Below, in pieces: positions 1 to 7,425 of a DNA stretch of 15,497 bases. A model generated the notes under the pieces. That model worked only from the letters and a program-made list of their open reading frames with translations, was not told the origin of the DNA and did no database searches. Location: assembly GCA_002495055.1 (NCBI GenBank), contig DADR01000024.1, positions 81,046 to 96,542 of the forward strand, read 5' to 3'. This DNA comes from Methanoregula sp. UBA247. GTDB lineage: Archaea > Halobacteriota > Methanomicrobia > Methanomicrobiales > Methanospirillaceae. The position numbers and the translations under genes are program-made. Within the stretch, counting starts at the first letter, position 1; the number at the start of each line of letters is the position of its first letter.

Positions 1-246
1 GCACCCGCAGGGATTCGCCGTTTCACCGATTCCTGTTTGTTGACGCTCAGCGAGTTATCACACATACTGTGTGCACTTGACGGCAAAACCGCCTCGATCG
101 CTTCATAACTGAAAACAGGCCGTGTCGTTTCTGTGCCATTGCCGTGACTCTCGCCACCCGTACTTGCGTACGGCTGCGTGCCCGGTGGGTGGGGGGACTT
201 TCCTCAGCAGCTATGATTGGCCACCGTCGGCCGCTCTCTCCCTCTC
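1..246 (-). ncRNA. rnpB: RNase P RNA (archaeal type A), 3' end beyond window
   Basis: This is the catalytic RNA of ribonuclease P, which removes 5' leaders from pre-tRNA. Read on the minus strand, the CR-I signature GAGGAAAGTCC followed by CCCCCCACC lies at about 189-206. Further on come GGCGAGAGTCACGGC (about 140-154), CACAGAAACGACACGG (about 120-135), AGCGATCGAGGCGG (about 90-103) and GTGAAACGGCGAATCCC near the left edge. This ordered set is characteristic of archaeal type A RNase P RNA. The 5' end is placed near 246 by the expected P1/P2 length before CR-I and is approximate. The strand pairing with it in P1 lies off the left edge, so the gene is partial. An open reading frame at 122-415 on the plus strand lies across this RNA and is not credible. 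Confidence 0.93.
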
Positions 247-269
247 CTGTAGTACTTTGTGTTTTCAGA

Positions 270-277
270 AGATAAGC
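270..277 (-). promoter_or_regulatory. Candidate TATA box for the RNase P RNA
   Basis: On the minus strand GCTTATCT lies about 25-28 bases upstream of the inferred 5' end of the RNase P RNA, the usual distance of an archaeal TATA box from the start site. The match to the TTTATATA consensus is only moderate. A second A/T-rich block (about 297-311) is too far upstream for a start near 246. Confidence 0.35.
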
Positions 278-348
278 ACAGCGCTCGGGGCAGGATTTAT
301 TAAAAAAAATACAGTTTTGGGTTCATGGGAAATGATTAAAAATTGTAC

Positions 349-368
349 ACTCTCCCGGGGAGTTTTTT
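349..368 (+). terminator. Possible hairpin plus T-run
   Basis: An imperfect GC-rich inverted repeat, ACTCTCCC against GGGGAGT, is followed immediately by six T residues on the plus strand. The geometry resembles an intrinsic terminator, but the loop would be very short and no plus-strand gene is known upstream. It may be incidental, or it may end antisense transcription directed away from rnpB. Confidence 0.25.
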
Positions 369-406
369 ATCGTGATTTTTTTGACTCAACCAATAACTCC
401 TTAATG

Positions 407-435
407 GCGTTATAACATTTGCTCACAAATGACGC
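407..435. repeat. Bulged inverted repeat in the rnpB/AMMECR1 spacer
   Basis: CATTTG (416-421) and CAAATG (426-431) form a perfect 6-base inverted repeat around the tetraloop CTCA. It is flanked by GCGT (407-410) and ACGC (432-435), which extend the stem to 10 pairs with a one-sided five-base bulge, TATAA. The bulge sits in an 8-base palindrome, GTTATAAC. The site lies about 30 bases upstream of a TATA-like stretch, so an operator or RNA structure is possible. No function can be assigned from sequence alone. Confidence 0.4.
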
Positions 436-460
436 TGGAGGGAAGGTGCTTACCCCAATT

Positions 461-471
461 TATTAATATAA
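461..471 (+). promoter_or_regulatory. Candidate TATA box for the AMMECR1 gene
   Basis: TATTAATATAA, preceded by AATT, is the best archaeal TATA-like stretch upstream of the AMMECR1 gene. It would give a leader of about 85-90 bases. A closer alternative, TTAAATAAG at 529-537, would give a leader of about 20 bases. Confidence 0.4.
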
Positions 472-577
472 GATTTCCTGATTTGATCATAAAAAAGGAA
501 AACTCCAGAACTCCTGTTCGATAGATTGTTAAATAAGGTGCACTAAAGACAGTCACAAAGGTAAGGGGGAGACTTGA

Positions 578-1141
578 TTGAATCTGCTCACTACAGGTGA
601 AGGGGAAATGGCAGTACGGCTTGCACGCGGGGCCATTGAGTACACTATTATAAAAAAACCGAAACCAGCTCTCTCACTGACACCGGTTTTTGGGCATAAG
701 CGGGGAGTTTTTGTCACCATTACAAAAGCGGGAGATCTTCGTGGATGTATCGGCTTTCCGTACCCGGTTATGCCGCTTGGAGATGCCATAGAGGATGCCG
801 CTGTCGCGGCCGCAACCGGAGATCCCCGGTTTCCCCCGGTTCGCAAGGAGGAACTTGCATCTATCAGACATGAAGTTACGATCCTTACCGTTCCAATTCC
901 TGTTGAAGGTGATCCGGAAAAACGGCCGGAAAAAATTGAAGTGGGCAGGCATGGCCTTATTGTGCGTGGCAGAGGAACAAGCGGTCTTTTACTTCCCCAG
1001 GTAGCGACGGAATATGGCTGGAACAGTATGACATTCCTCGACCATACCTGTATCAAAGCAGGACTCCAGGAAGGATGCTGGACGCAGGCTAATGTCGAGG
1101 TGCTCATGTTTGAAGGGCAGATCTTCACTGAACCTGTTTGA
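578..1141 (+). CDS. AMMECR1-family protein
   Basis: The 187-residue product matches the AMMECR1 family, conserved from archaea to humans and of unknown biochemical role. The hallmark LRGCIGFP is at residues 54-61, preceded by GVFVTI (43-48). DPRFPPV follows at 82-88, then GRHGLIV (123-129), SGLLLPQV (135-142) and a late CW pair (167-168). The N-terminal EGEMAVRLARGAIE is also typical, so the TTG start at 578 is preferred. It has a GGGGGAG ribosome site 6-7 bases upstream. The ATG at 608 would remove part of the conserved first helix. The gene lies 52 bases upstream of tgtA on the same strand and may be co-transcribed. No radical-SAM or MEMO partner is visible nearby. The family call is firm; the function is not known. 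Confidence 0.9.
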   Translation: MNLLTTGEGEMAVRLARGAIEYTIIKKPKPALSLTPVFGHKRGVFVTITKAGDLRGCIGFPYPVMPLGDAIEDAAVAAATGDPRFPPVRKEELASIRHEVTILTVPIPVEGDPEKRPEKIEVGRHGLIVRGRGTSGLLLPQVATEYGWNSMTFLDHTCIKAGLQEGCWTQANVEVLMFEGQIFTEPV

Positions 1142-1168
1142 GGGCAACCGTTTAACCTGAATACCGCA

Positions 1169-1178
1169 CATATAAAGG
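1169..1178 (+). promoter_or_regulatory. TATA-like box just upstream of tgtA
   Basis: ACATATAAAG lies in the 52-base gap between the AMMECR1 gene and tgtA. It is a good archaeal TATA match, but its centre is only about 20 bases before the tgtA start codon. It could drive a leaderless transcript only if the spacing is unusually short, so it may be fortuitous. Confidence 0.3.
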
Positions 1179-1193
1179 GCAATACGGTGCAAA

Positions 1194-2648
1194 ATGGCAA
1201 TCGCTTTTGAGAGTTTGTACAGCGACATCGCAGGACGCTGCGGCAAACTGACTGTAGGGAAAAAAACAATAAAAACTCCAGCACTCCTCCCGGTCATCAA
1301 TCCACACCTCCAGCTCGTAACCCCAAAAGAGATTCGTTCCATGGGTGTTGAAGCGATTATAACCAACGCCTACATCTTTTCCCAGAGCAACCAGTACCGT
1401 GAGTGCGCCCTTACCGATGGACTGCATAAAGTGCTGGATTTTGATGGAGTCATTATGACTGATTCCGGCTCATTCCAGCTCTCGGTTTATGGGCAGGTCT
1501 CTGTCACCAATACCGAAACCCTCTCTTTCCAGCGGGCTATCGGGAGTGATATCTGGGTACCGCTCGACATCCCGACATCGCCAGCATCTGATCGTGAAAC
1601 AACAGAGCGGGAACTTGTAATAACCCTGCAGCGCCTTGCCGAGGCACAGGAAATCTTTGGCAGGGATGCACCGATAGCGGGACCTGTGCAGGGTGGCAGC
1701 TTTACAGATCTCCGCGAACGAGCCGGGCGTGAAGTGACGGATCTTGGTTTTTCCTTTTGTCCGATTGGTGCAGTTGTCCCGCTTATGGAATCCTACCGTT
1801 ACCGGGATCTGGTCAGTGTCGTGATGGCAGCAAAACGGACCCTCTCACCTTCGGCATGTGTTCACCTGTTCGGGGCCGGTCACCCGTCAATGTTTGCCCT
1901 TGCCACTGCAATGGGTTGCGACCTTTTTGATTCTGCTGCGTATGCACTGTATGCAAAAGAGGGACGTTACCTCACCACACATGGCAGTTACAAAATTGAT
2001 GAGCTTTCTGATCTCCCCTGCGCCTGTAAGGTGTGCCGGACTCATACCATTGAAGAATTGCGCACTTCACCTGATCGTGACCGTCTGCTCGCGCTCCATA
2101 ACCTGTATGTAACTCTTGCCGAGATCTCCCGTATCCGCCAGGCGATTTTTGACGGGACACTCTGGGAACTTGTCGATGAACGATGCCGCGGGCACCCCCA
2201 ACTCCTCGCAGGTTACCGGTCGCTCCTGAATATGACAACATCCCTGGAAAAAAATGACCGTGTCTCAAAACGACGGTTCTTTTATCGGGGGGACGAGAGC
2301 TGCAGACGTACTGAAGTATTCCGGTACCAGCAGATGCTCTCCCGGCTGGTGATTGGAGAAAAGGTCCTTATTGCATTTGATGGCGGCACTCGTGATGAAT
2401 TCAGCGATACACTGTTCTTCAAACCACCGTTTGGTCCGTATCCAAAAGAACTCAGGGAAACATTTCCTGTCGGGCCGAGTGAGATACCAGATTGGGACGA
2501 TACAATGGTAATGACAGGATGTCAGGGAATAAAAATGCTTATGAAGAGTCATCCGGACAGTCATTTTGTTATTTCCTGTAAGCCTTGCTGGGAACCGATT
2601 ATCCGTCGTATACTTGGCGACGTAGAGGTGCGCAATGACCAGGTTTAA
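1194..2648 (+). CDS. tgtA: Archaeosine tRNA-guanine transglycosylase (TgtA)
   Basis: TgtA exchanges guanine 15 in the D-loop of archaeal tRNAs for preQ0, the first tRNA-bound step to archaeosine. The 484-residue product has the TGT barrel: TPALLPVINP at residues 28-37, MTDSGSFQ at 88-95 with the substrate-binding Asp90, GPVQGG at 163-168 and LFDSAAYALYA at 244-254 with the likely nucleophile Asp246. The zinc site is Cys276, Cys278, Cys281 and His302. The protein ends without a PUA domain. This fits the split arrangement in which the PUA-bearing half is a separate gene, here the adjacent arcS. The ATG at 1194 gives an N-terminus aligning with known TgtA proteins; GGTG a few bases upstream is a weak ribosome site. 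The 3' end overlaps arcS by 14 bases, indicating co-translation. Confidence 0.94.
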   Translation: MAIAFESLYSDIAGRCGKLTVGKKTIKTPALLPVINPHLQLVTPKEIRSMGVEAIITNAYIFSQSNQYRECALTDGLHKVLDFDGVIMTDSGSFQLSVYGQVSVTNTETLSFQRAIGSDIWVPLDIPTSPASDRETTERELVITLQRLAEAQEIFGRDAPIAGPVQGGSFTDLRERAGREVTDLGFSFCPIGAVVPLMESYRYRDLVSVVMAAKRTLSPSACVHLFGAGHPSMFALATAMGCDLFDSAAYALYAKEGRYLTTHGSYKIDELSDLPCACKVCRTHTIEELRTSPDRDRLLALHNLYVTLAEISRIRQAIFDGTLWELVDERCRGHPQLLAGYRSLLNMTTSLEKNDRVSKRRFFYRGDESCRRTEVFRYQQMLSRLVIGEKVLIAFDGGTRDEFSDTLFFKPPFGPYPKELRETFPVGPSEIPDWDDTMVMTGCQGIKMLMKSHPDSHFVISCKPCWEPIIRRILGDVEVRNDQV

Positions 2649-4266
2649 TATAAAGAAACGGGACGGACTTGCGCGGACTGGTATCTTTCAGTCAGATAGC
2701 ATCACGTTGAAATTTCCCCTGGCTCTGTCAACAGAAACACTCTTTTTGGGACTTGAAAACCTTGAGGGAGCTAACCTGCCGCTCTGTGCACCATCAGCGC
2801 TGGTAAACCAGTTTCCCCCTGATAAAAATGCGCAACCGGTCACCATCCACCCACATCTTGACAATCCTGCTCAAAGTGGCGATTGCGTGATGGTAGCCAA
2901 CTGGCATACTGCATTTTCAAATCCGAGGAAGTATGTTGACTGGCTCATCGGGCTTAAAGCAAAAACACCGGTCGATACTGCATGGTACGCACCGGGTTCC
3001 GCCTTACCTTCAAACGTACACATCCTGTGCTACTCAGGATTTGACCTGTTTGATTTCCGGGCAGTCGATCTCAAAACCGCTCAGGGGCTGTTTTGCACAC
3101 CCGAAGGCGAGTTTCCTGCCGATGCACTCGATAGCGGGATCTGCACATGTACCGGATGTCAAAAGAGAGATCTGCACCTGCATAACCGGCAGGCACTCCT
3201 CCAGGAGATTGCCCTTGTTTCACGGTTTATTGAACAATCACAGGTGCGCGATCTGGTGGAATCACGCTGCCGGATGAATGCAGTTCATGTCGCCATCATG
3301 CGACATCTCGACAGCCAGTATCAGTTCATGGAACAGCACATACCAATTGCCCGTAATGGCATGATGCGGGCGAATTCGGCAGAATCGCTTCAACGGGCTG
3401 AAGTACGGCGTTTTGCTGACCGGGTGATCAACCGCTACTGTCCGCCAAAAACAGATGTTGCAGTTCTCCTTCCCTGTTCGGCAAAAAAACCGTACTCACT
3501 CTCTCAGAGCCACCGAAAATTCCAGCGGGCAATTGCAGGTCGTGCCCATGAACTTATCGTCACATCTCCTTTGGGACTCGTTCCCCGCGAACTGGAATGC
3601 ATCTATCCTGCAGGTCATTATGACGTCCCCGTTACTGGTTACTGGGATGCAGAAGAATGTGCGGTGATTACCCAGATTCTTACGCGCTATTTCGAACGCC
3701 ATGTATACCGCCGTATTATTGCACATCTTGATGGTGGGGCATTGAAGGTGGTGCGGAAGGCTGCCGAACAATGTGGTATTACCCTGGAATATTCATGCCA
3801 GGAGCATCCCACCAGCGATTCCGCACTTAATGCGCTTGATTCCTCTCTTGCTGGAGAGCGGAGGATTAAGGATGATCGGCTTCATGGCATGGTATCATAC
3901 CAGTTTGACAGGGATCTTGATACAAAAGGAACCACGTTGCGCGGGCATTATCCGGAACTTTTTTACAGTAAAAATAATGTTCAGACCTTCTCAATAGATA
4001 CCGGGACGGGCTTGCTCCGTCCTACTTTTGACGGCTGGCAACTCATCCCTGAAGGATACCGGGTACATATTGATGATTTCGTCCCTGAAGGGGATATCCT
4101 TGTCCCCGGCGTTACCAGCGCAGATCCTGCGATCCGTGACGGCGACGAGATCCTGGTTGTCGGTACGCGTGCTATTGCGACCGGCAGAGCAGCACTCTCT
4201 GCGGAGGAGATGCTTCGTTCACGCCGCGGTGTTGCCGTTCGGGTGCGTAAAATAAAGAGGGTATAG
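2635..4266 (+). CDS. arcS: Archaeosine synthase (ArcS, TgtA2 family)
   Basis: ArcS converts preQ0 at position 15 of tRNA towards archaeosine; in euryarchaea it can act with a radical SAM partner, RaSEA. The 543-residue product carries the ArcS signature PC-X3-KPY-X2-S-X2-H as Pro280-Cys281, Lys285-Pro286-Tyr287, Ser290 and His293. This motif is absent from true TGTs. The N-terminal half is a degenerate TGT barrel that keeps a zinc-type cluster (Cys170, Cys172, Cys175, His183), but the catalytic TGT aspartate motifs are not recognisable. The C-terminus (about 470-541) is a PUA RNA-binding domain, with VHIDDFVPEG at about 477-486 and IRDGDEILVVG. The ATG at 2635 is preceded by GAGGTG at 2625-2630 and overlaps tgtA by 14 bases. 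No RaSEA gene is in the window. Confidence 0.93.
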   Translation: MTRFNIKKRDGLARTGIFQSDSITLKFPLALSTETLFLGLENLEGANLPLCAPSALVNQFPPDKNAQPVTIHPHLDNPAQSGDCVMVANWHTAFSNPRKYVDWLIGLKAKTPVDTAWYAPGSALPSNVHILCYSGFDLFDFRAVDLKTAQGLFCTPEGEFPADALDSGICTCTGCQKRDLHLHNRQALLQEIALVSRFIEQSQVRDLVESRCRMNAVHVAIMRHLDSQYQFMEQHIPIARNGMMRANSAESLQRAEVRRFADRVINRYCPPKTDVAVLLPCSAKKPYSLSQSHRKFQRAIAGRAHELIVTSPLGLVPRELECIYPAGHYDVPVTGYWDAEECAVITQILTRYFERHVYRRIIAHLDGGALKVVRKAAEQCGITLEYSCQEHPTSDSALNALDSSLAGERRIKDDRLHGMVSYQFDRDLDTKGTTLRGHYPELFYSKNNVQTFSIDTGTGLLRPTFDGWQLIPEGYRVHIDDFVPEGDILVPGVTSADPAIRDGDEILVVGTRAIATGRAALSAEEMLRSRRGVAVRVRKIKRV

Positions 4267-4422
4267 GTTCAATGGGTACGATACATTGCAGACCATCCAG
4301 GGAGTGAAAAGGTTGTTCCGTTGCGAAAAAATTGAACTGGGGCGGTGGGAATTGTGAGCACCCCCGTCATTGCACAAGATGATAAAGGGATAATCACGGC
4401 TGGTTCGGAAGGCCTGACAGCC

Positions 4423-5565
4423 ATGCCGGTCGTGATCGCCATTCCAAAGGAGCTAACCCCGGGGGAACAGCGCGTAGCGACTGTACCGGAGGTCGTCCAG
4501 AATCTCACGAGGTCGGGCTACGAAGTTCGAATCGAACATAACGCAGGGACGGACGCATACTATCCTGACGATCTCTTCATTGCTGCCGGTGCAAAGATCG
4601 TGTCCGGCCGGGCAGAGCTGCTGAATGGCGCCCGGATCGTGCTGCGGGTCCAGCCTCCGACACCTGCCGATGTCGATCAACTTGCCGAGGGTACGATTGT
4701 CATCGGGTTCATGAACCCTGCGAATAACCTCGAGGCTATCGCCCGGATGCGCGACCGGAAGGTGACCGCCTTTGCCCTCGAGTTTGTCCCACGGATCACC
4801 CGCGCCCAGAGCATGGATGCACTCAGTTCCCAGGCAATGGCCGGAGGATATGTGGCGGCCATCCTGGGTGCTGATAACTGCCCGAAATTCCTCCCGATGC
4901 TGATGACAGCCGCGGGCACGATACGGCCGGCAACCGTGCTTATTCTTGGTGCGGGGGTCGCAGGTCTAATGGCGATTGCCACGGCTAAGCGGCTCGGTGC
5001 TATTGTACTGGCATATGATGTCCGACGCGCAGCGGGTGAACAGGTCAGGAGTCTCGGTGCAAAGTTCCTCGAACTTGAGATCAATGCCGAAGGCCAGGGA
5101 GGATATGCCCGCGAGCTCACACCCGAAGAGAAGGAAAAGGAGCAGCAGATGGTCTCCGCCGCGGTCGCACGGGCTGACATCGTCATCACAACCGCAGCTA
5201 TCCCCGGCCGGAAAGCTCCCGTCCTTATTACCAAAGAGACAGTCGCGACGATGCATCCAGGTGCCGTCATTATCGACCTGGCTGCCGAAACGGGTGGCAA
5301 CTGCGAGTTGACACAAGCAGGCAAGACCGTTAAAGAGCACGGCGTCACCATCATAGGCCCGCAGAACCTCCCGGCACGAGTGCCGTTCCATTCGAGCCAG
5401 ATGTACGCGAAGAACCTCCAGTCGTTTCTCGCGCTCCTCGTTAACAAGAATGGAGGGATTGTCAGGGAATTCACTGACGAAATCCTGGTCGCAAGCCTCC
5501 TGGTCCACGCCGGTACGGTACGCCATGGGCCTACGCGTGATCTCCTGAATGGAGGAAAACCATGA
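4423..5565 (+). CDS. pntAA: NAD(P) transhydrogenase subunit alpha part 1 (NAD-binding domain I)
   Basis: This is the soluble NAD(H)-binding subunit of proton-translocating transhydrogenase, which drives hydride transfer between NADH and NADP+ using the ion gradient. Counted from the ATG at 4423 it has 380 residues, normal for the separate domain-I subunit. It opens with the typical IPKELTPGEQRVA. The RQD-loop residues are Arg124, Gln129 and Asp132 in PRITRAQSMD. The Rossmann loop GAGVAG is at 176-181, followed by AYDVR at 198-202. The start at 4423 is chosen from family alignment, with GGAAGG 10 bases upstream. In-frame GTG codons at 4345 and 4354, the latter behind GGTGGGA, would add 23-26 unconserved residues and cannot be ruled out. 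The stop overlaps the pntAB start (ATGA). Base composition looks GC-richer than the flanking genes. Confidence 0.93.
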   Translation: MPVVIAIPKELTPGEQRVATVPEVVQNLTRSGYEVRIEHNAGTDAYYPDDLFIAAGAKIVSGRAELLNGARIVLRVQPPTPADVDQLAEGTIVIGFMNPANNLEAIARMRDRKVTAFALEFVPRITRAQSMDALSSQAMAGGYVAAILGADNCPKFLPMLMTAAGTIRPATVLILGAGVAGLMAIATAKRLGAIVLAYDVRRAAGEQVRSLGAKFLELEINAEGQGGYARELTPEEKEKEQQMVSAAVARADIVITTAAIPGRKAPVLITKETVATMHPGAVIIDLAAETGGNCELTQAGKTVKEHGVTIIGPQNLPARVPFHSSQMYAKNLQSFLALLVNKNGGIVREFTDEILVASLLVHAGTVRHGPTRDLLNGGKP

Positions 5566-5873
5566 CTGAAGTTACAACGCTCTGGACAGCGGTCTATATC
5601 GCGATGCTGGCCGCATTCACCGGTTATGTTGTTATCAGCCGGGTCCCTGTTGTCCTCCACACGCCGCTGATGAGTGGCTCGAACTTCATCCATGGGATCG
5701 TGCTTGTCGGTGCAATGATCGCGCTCGGCCTCGCCACATCACCCCTTGAGCAGATCATCGGTTTTATCGCAGTCGTCCTCGGAGCCGCCAATGTCACTGG
5801 CGGCTACGTTGTCACGGAACGGATCCTCCAGATGTTCGATCGCAGTGGGAAGAAACCCGGCAAGGGGGCCTGA
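5562..5873 (+). CDS. pntAB: NAD(P) transhydrogenase subunit alpha part 2 (membrane)
   Basis: This 103-residue hydrophobic protein is the small membrane subunit (N-terminal part of domain II) of three-subunit transhydrogenases. Three membrane helices are visible at about 7-27, 42-59 and 64-86, followed by a short basic tail. His44, in SNFIHGIVLVGA, starts the second helix. It appears to match the Thermus thermophilus histidine in subunit alpha-2 that is implicated in proton transfer. The gene overlaps pntAA by four bases and ends two bases before pntB, so the three are translationally coupled. The identification rests on sequence and on its place between pntAA and pntB. Confidence 0.9.
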   Translation: MTEVTTLWTAVYIAMLAAFTGYVVISRVPVVLHTPLMSGSNFIHGIVLVGAMIALGLATSPLEQIIGFIAVVLGAANVTGGYVVTERILQMFDRSGKKPGKGA

Positions 5874-5875
5874 GA

Positions 5876-7261
5876 ATGATCGATCTGTCCTGGGCAATTG
5901 ACCCCATCTACATTGCGACAATCTTCTTCTTCATTGTCGGACTCCAGAGGATGAGCCACCCCCTCACTGCCCGGAGCGGAATTATATGGGCCGGCGCCGC
6001 GATGCTGATCGCGACCCTTGTCACGTTCTTCACTCCAGACCTCACTAACTTTACCCTGATAGCGATCGCGATTGTTATCGGTGGAGGCTTCGGTTACATC
6101 GCGGCGAAGCGCGTTGCGATGACTGACATGCCCCAGATGATAGCACTCTATAACGGTATGGGTGGCGGTGCGGCGGCCGGAATCTCGGCCGTAGCCCTCC
6201 TCGGAACAACCAACCCCGCCACTGCTTCCCTTGCGGTCGTTGGCGGTCTCATTGGGGCTGTCTCGTTCGCGGGGAGCATCATCGCGTTCCTGAAGCTCCA
6301 GGGCTGGATGCGGCCGCGGCCGATCACCTTCCCCGGCCAGCAGATCGTCAACATGATAGTCCTGGCACTCGCCATCGTTTCCGGTATAATCGTCGTACTC
6401 CAGCCGTCCTGGGTCCCGCTCTCTTTAACCCTCTATCTCCCGTTGTTCTTCGTCCTCTCACTCGGGTTCGGCCTTCTTATGACACTCCCGATTGGCGGGG
6501 CCGACATGCCTGTTGTTATCTCGATGTATAATGCCTTTACCGGTCTCGCTGTCGCACTTGACGGTTTCTCGTTTGCGACTCCCAACTATGCGATGGTCGT
6601 TGCGGGTATCATTGTCGGTGCCGCGGGTTCGCTGCTCACACTCAATATGGCACGTGCGATGAACCGTTCAATATCGAACGTTTTCTTCGGTGCTTTCGGA
6701 GCAACAGAGGAGAAGGGATTAGAGATCCAGGGCAGTATGAAGTCTATCGAGGCTGATGACGTCGCAGTCATGCTCGCATATGCAAACAAAATAATCATCG
6801 CCCCCGGCTACGGCATGGCCGTTGCGCAAGCACAGCAGAAGGTCAAGGAGCTGATCGACCTGCTCGATAGCAAGAACGTCCAGGTAAAATTCGCAATCCA
6901 CCCGGTTGCCGGGCGGATGCCCGGGCACATGAACGTCCTGCTTGCCGAGGCGGGGGTCGCCTACGACCACCTTTTCGACCGGGACGAAATAAACCCGGAG
7001 TTCCCGAGTACTGATGTTGTTCTTGTCATCGGAGCTAACGATGTCGTCAACCCGGCAGCACACAGGCAGGGCAGCCCGCTTTTCGGCATGCCAATCCTTG
7101 ATGTTGAACAAGCAAAGAACGTTATCGTTCTCAAGCGCGGCCAGGGAAAGGGCTTTGCCGGGATCGAGAACGACCTGTTCTACCGGAATAACACACATAT
7201 GCTCTACGGTGATGCGCAGGAATCTGTCGGGAAACTCGTTCAGGCCATCAAGAAGCTCTGA
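5876..7261 (+). CDS. pntB: NAD(P) transhydrogenase subunit beta
   Basis: This 461-residue protein combines most of the membrane channel (domain II, about 8-272) with the NADP(H)-binding domain III (about 285-461). Domain III shows IIIAPGYGMAVAQAQ at 307-320, AGRMPGHMNVLLAEAGV at 345-361, VLVIGANDVVNP at 382-393 and the late motif KRGQGKGFAGIEN. In the channel, GGADMPVVISMYNAF (207-221) carries Asn219, equivalent to a conserved channel asparagine. At the place of the E. coli PntB His91 region the sequence is MPQMIALYNG, with Asn93 instead of histidine. The ATG at 5876 is two bases after the pntAB stop. The enzyme would act in the cytoplasmic membrane. A T9 tract lies about 130 bases downstream. 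Confidence 0.94.
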   Translation: MIDLSWAIDPIYIATIFFFIVGLQRMSHPLTARSGIIWAGAAMLIATLVTFFTPDLTNFTLIAIAIVIGGGFGYIAAKRVAMTDMPQMIALYNGMGGGAAAGISAVALLGTTNPATASLAVVGGLIGAVSFAGSIIAFLKLQGWMRPRPITFPGQQIVNMIVLALAIVSGIIVVLQPSWVPLSLTLYLPLFFVLSLGFGLLMTLPIGGADMPVVISMYNAFTGLAVALDGFSFATPNYAMVVAGIIVGAAGSLLTLNMARAMNRSISNVFFGAFGATEEKGLEIQGSMKSIEADDVAVMLAYANKIIIAPGYGMAVAQAQQKVKELIDLLDSKNVQVKFAIHPVAGRMPGHMNVLLAEAGVAYDHLFDRDEINPEFPSTDVVLVIGANDVVNPAAHRQGSPLFGMPILDVEQAKNVIVLKRGQGKGFAGIENDLFYRNNTHMLYGDAQESVGKLVQAIKKL

Positions 7262-7364
7262 TGACCACGGGGTTCACTCACATAAAACAAGACCGCGAGC
7301 GGGAACGGTTCACGAAGATGCAGACAAGGTTTGGTATCATTTACGTGCCGGCCCGATAAGCTCT

Positions 7365-7401
7365 CCGTGAGCGGGTGACCCGGTGACGGCAATTTTTTTT
7401 T
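7365..7401 (+). terminator. T9 tract downstream of pntB
   Basis: Nine consecutive T residues (7393-7401) follow a short possible stem, CGGG-TGA-CCCG, at about 7372-7382, in the gap between convergent pntB and ppx. A T-tract is sufficient for archaeal transcription termination, so this is the likely end of the pnt transcript. The remaining bases from 7262 to 7425 show no gene. The minus strand has no comparable T-tract just after ppx. Confidence 0.5.
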
Positions 7402-7425
7402 GAATACGGTTATTTCCCTGTATTG

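Larger units (their letters stand above)
247..577. other. Gene-free spacer between rnpB and the AMMECR1 gene
   Basis: No credible coding region is visible in these 331 bases, which separate two divergently oriented genes. The stretch is A/T-rich compared with the genes around it. It holds the candidate rnpB promoter, an imperfect GC-rich inverted repeat followed by T6 at 349-368, a bulged hairpin at 407-435, and two TATA-like stretches (461-471 and 529-537) that could serve the plus-strand gene. A small RNA cannot be excluded. Confidence 0.6.

Noticed and set aside
122..415. 97-residue open frame on the plus strand
   Set aside because: It runs antisense through the conserved core of the RNase P RNA and into the A/T-rich spacer, and the translation resembles no protein family.
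553..1284. 243-residue open frame on the minus strand
   Set aside because: It lies opposite the AMMECR1 gene and the start of tgtA, both of which carry recognisable family motifs; the product is low-complexity and unrecognisable.
4677..5693. 338-residue open frame on the minus strand
   Set aside because: It is the complement of the GC-rich pntAA gene. The Arg/Ser/Ala-rich translation is typical of an antisense shadow.
7262..7425. Possible small gene or RNA between pntB and ppx
   Set aside because: No frame with a ribosome site and plausible protein is present. The T9 tract and the convergent arrangement are explained by termination.
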